Of a DNA stretch of 44,825 nt, positions 43,636 to 44,825 are shown one piece after another (position 1 is the first letter of the stretch; each line of letters opens with the position of its first letter). Below the pieces are notes generated by a model that was not told the DNA's origin, ran no database searches, and saw nothing but the letters and a program-made list of their open reading frames with translations. Origin of the DNA: Myxococcaceae bacterium (GTDB lineage: Bacteria > Myxococcota > Myxococcia > Myxococcales > Myxococcaceae); assembly GCA_019686135.1 (NCBI GenBank), contig JADGHL010000031.1, positions 1-44,825 of the forward strand, given 5' to 3'. Position numbers and translations under genes: made by a program.

Positions 43636-44825
43636 CTACGAGGTCGCTCGGTCGGCCGGGGGCAACGCCGCGTGGAACTCCACTGCGATCCGCTGCATGT
43701 AGCTCGTCAGCAGCTCTTCCACGCGGTTCGCATCCGGCGATCGCACGACCAGCCCGATGTGGTGCTTCTTGTCGAGCCGGTACCAGATCTCCGGATCCGT
43801 GAAGCTGGAGGTGTCCGGGACCTCCTGGCGTGCGAGCGAGATGATCACCCCGCCGTACGAGTCCTTCGCGGCGGGCACTTCGTACGCGAAGTCCGGCCCT
43901 TCGATCTCCAGCTTCGCCCACTCGCTCCACAGGTTGAGCCCCGTGGCGCCCTCCACCATCTCGGCGATGTTCGCGCCGCCCACGCGCGCGGAGGTCTCGA
44001 TGAAGTATGCCTTGCCGTCGTCCCGGCCGATGATGAACTCCGTGTGCGACGCGCCCAGCCGCATCCCGAAGCCGGGCAGAAGCTTGGCGTTGATGGCGGT
44101 GAGCGTGGCGCGCTCCTTCGCGTCGCGCGGCAGCATCCGCGTGGCGTAGATGCCGCCGCCCTGCGCCACCTCCAAGAGCGGCTTGTGGTACCGGCTCACC
44201 ACGGCGAACACCACCTGCCCGCGCGAGACCAACGAGTCCACGTGGTACATCTCGCCGGCGATCATCCGTTCGATCAGATGATCGCTCCGCGCGTCGCCGA
44301 GCGCGTGGATGTGCGCCCACGCCTCGTCCTTCGTGTGCAGCTTCCGGATCCCCACCGCGGACGCCTCCGCGCGTGGCTTCAGCAGCCACGGTGCGGGGAC
44401 GGTCTCCAGAAAGTGCGTCACGTCCACGTCATGGAAGAGCGGACAGAAGTCCGGGGCCCGCACCCCGAGCGCCTTCGCCCGCATCCGCATCGCCAGCTTG
44501 TCCCGGAAGAAGCGCGCGTCCGAGTCGCCCAGACCGTCGATCCGGAAGTGCTCGCGCAGCGCGGCGGCCACCTCCACGTCGTAGTCGTCCAGCGCGACGA
44601 TCCGGTCGAACCTGATGCTGCGGAACAGATACGCCACCGTGTGGATGAGCTCGCGGCGGTCGGCGAACGTCCGCACCAGGAACAGATCGTCGAGCGCCTC
44701 GCGCGCCCAGGGTTCGTGCCGCGTGGACTCGGTGGTGAGCAGGAACACACGGCAGCCTTCGGCCTTCGCGCGTTCGAGGAACCGGTTGCCTTTGAAGTAG
44801 CTGGAGAGGGCGAGCAGGGTGGGGC
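43636..44825 (-). CDS. ATP-grasp protein (carbamoyl-phosphate synthase/biotin carboxylase-like), 5' partial
   Basis: The frame stays open to the right edge and its codons there are clearly coding (TLLALSSYFKGNRFLERA, then AKAEGCRVFLLTTE), so the start lies outside the window and the GTG at 44748 is internal. The N-terminal part is a Rossmann-like pre-ATP-grasp domain. ATP-grasp motifs: APWLLKPRAEASAVGI (Lys and Gly/Ala loop) and KAYFIETSARVGGANIAEM (metal-binding Glu and the following Asn). It is expected to form an amide or similar bond with ATP. It is convergent with the GFA gene. Whether it joins the amide-bond pathway at 33.8-41.8 kb is unknown. Confidence 0.9.
   Translation of the reverse strand, partial: PTLLALSSYFKGNRFLERAKAEGCRVFLLTTESTRHEPWAREALDDLFLVRTFADRRELIHTVAYLFRSIRFDRIVALDDYDVEVAAALREHFRIDGLGDSDARFFRDKLAMRMRAKALGVRAPDFCPLFHDVDVTHFLETVPAPWLLKPRAEASAVGIRKLHTKDEAWAHIHALGDARSDHLIERMIAGEMYHVDSLVSRGQVVFAVVSRYHKPLLEVAQGGGIYATRMLPRDAKERATLTAINAKLLPGFGMRLGASHTEFIIGRDDGKAYFIETSARVGGANIAEMVEGATGLNLWSEWAKLEIEGPDFAYEVPAAKDSYGGVIISLARQEVPDTSSFTDPEIWYRLDKKHHIGLVVRSPDANRVEELLTSYMQRIAVEFHAALPPADRATS

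Noticed and set aside
44746-44748. GTG as start of the last gene
   Set aside because: The 25 codons upstream continue a normal Rossmann-like N-terminus, so the gene is cut by the window edge.

Overview
The window is about 44.8 kb of very GC-rich DNA (by eye near 70 percent) with dense, strongly codon-biased genes. Several features suggest a member of the Myxococcota (myxobacteria or relatives): a zinc-ribbon/GYF/TonB-like AgmX (GltJ-type) protein, a giant TPR protein of more than 4,000 residues, Cys-rich lipoproteins, and a protein I believe belongs to a family described mainly from myxobacteria. The genus cannot be told from the sequence.

Left part, 1-18.1 kb: an alpha-solenoid protein whose 5' end lies outside the window, then the giant TPR protein (GltI/AgmK-like), then two small unknown genes on the minus strand, then a GltJ/AgmX-like membrane protein with its own sigma70-type promoter. 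In Myxococcus xanthus the genes for the giant TPR protein and AgmX are neighbours in the gliding-motility locus, so this looks like that pair with an antisense insertion between the two genes.

Middle part, 18.1-29 kb: a Cys-rich lipoprotein behind a promoter with a palindrome in its spacer; a secreted MORN-repeat protein; a protein with the motif series of a RelA/SpoT-type synthetase domain; ffh (signal recognition particle GTPase); divergent from ffh, the NAD-salvage pair pncA-pncB; a small lipoprotein; a small membrane protein; a VOC-fold protein. A short decayed zone follows (a duplicated 3' end of the VOC gene, tRNA-Leu(UAA), and an SLC13-type permease broken by several frameshifts).

27.8-33.7 kb on the minus strand is a tripartite RND efflux operon (adaptor, pump, outer-membrane channel) whose genes are joined by ATGA overlaps. 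33.8-41.8 kb holds an unusual amide-bond cluster. One ATP-grasp-like protein is on the plus strand. A minus-strand run encodes a subtilase, a class I amidotransferase-like protein, an alpha/beta esterase, an ATP-grasp ligase and a GCS2-type carboxylate-amine ligase. An M17 aminopeptidase is divergent from the subtilase. This set looks like a pathway making and trimming an amide- or peptide-linked small molecule or tag; its product is unknown.

Right part, 41.8-44.8 kb: a palindromic MITE-like element of about 130 bp, a WYL-domain regulator divergent from a GFA-family zinc protein, and a further ATP-grasp protein that runs off the right end.

Two start types recur. Some genes have a clear Shine-Dalgarno sequence. 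Others have no such site but carry a TAnnnT -10-like box 6-16 bases before the start codon, which suggests very short leaders.
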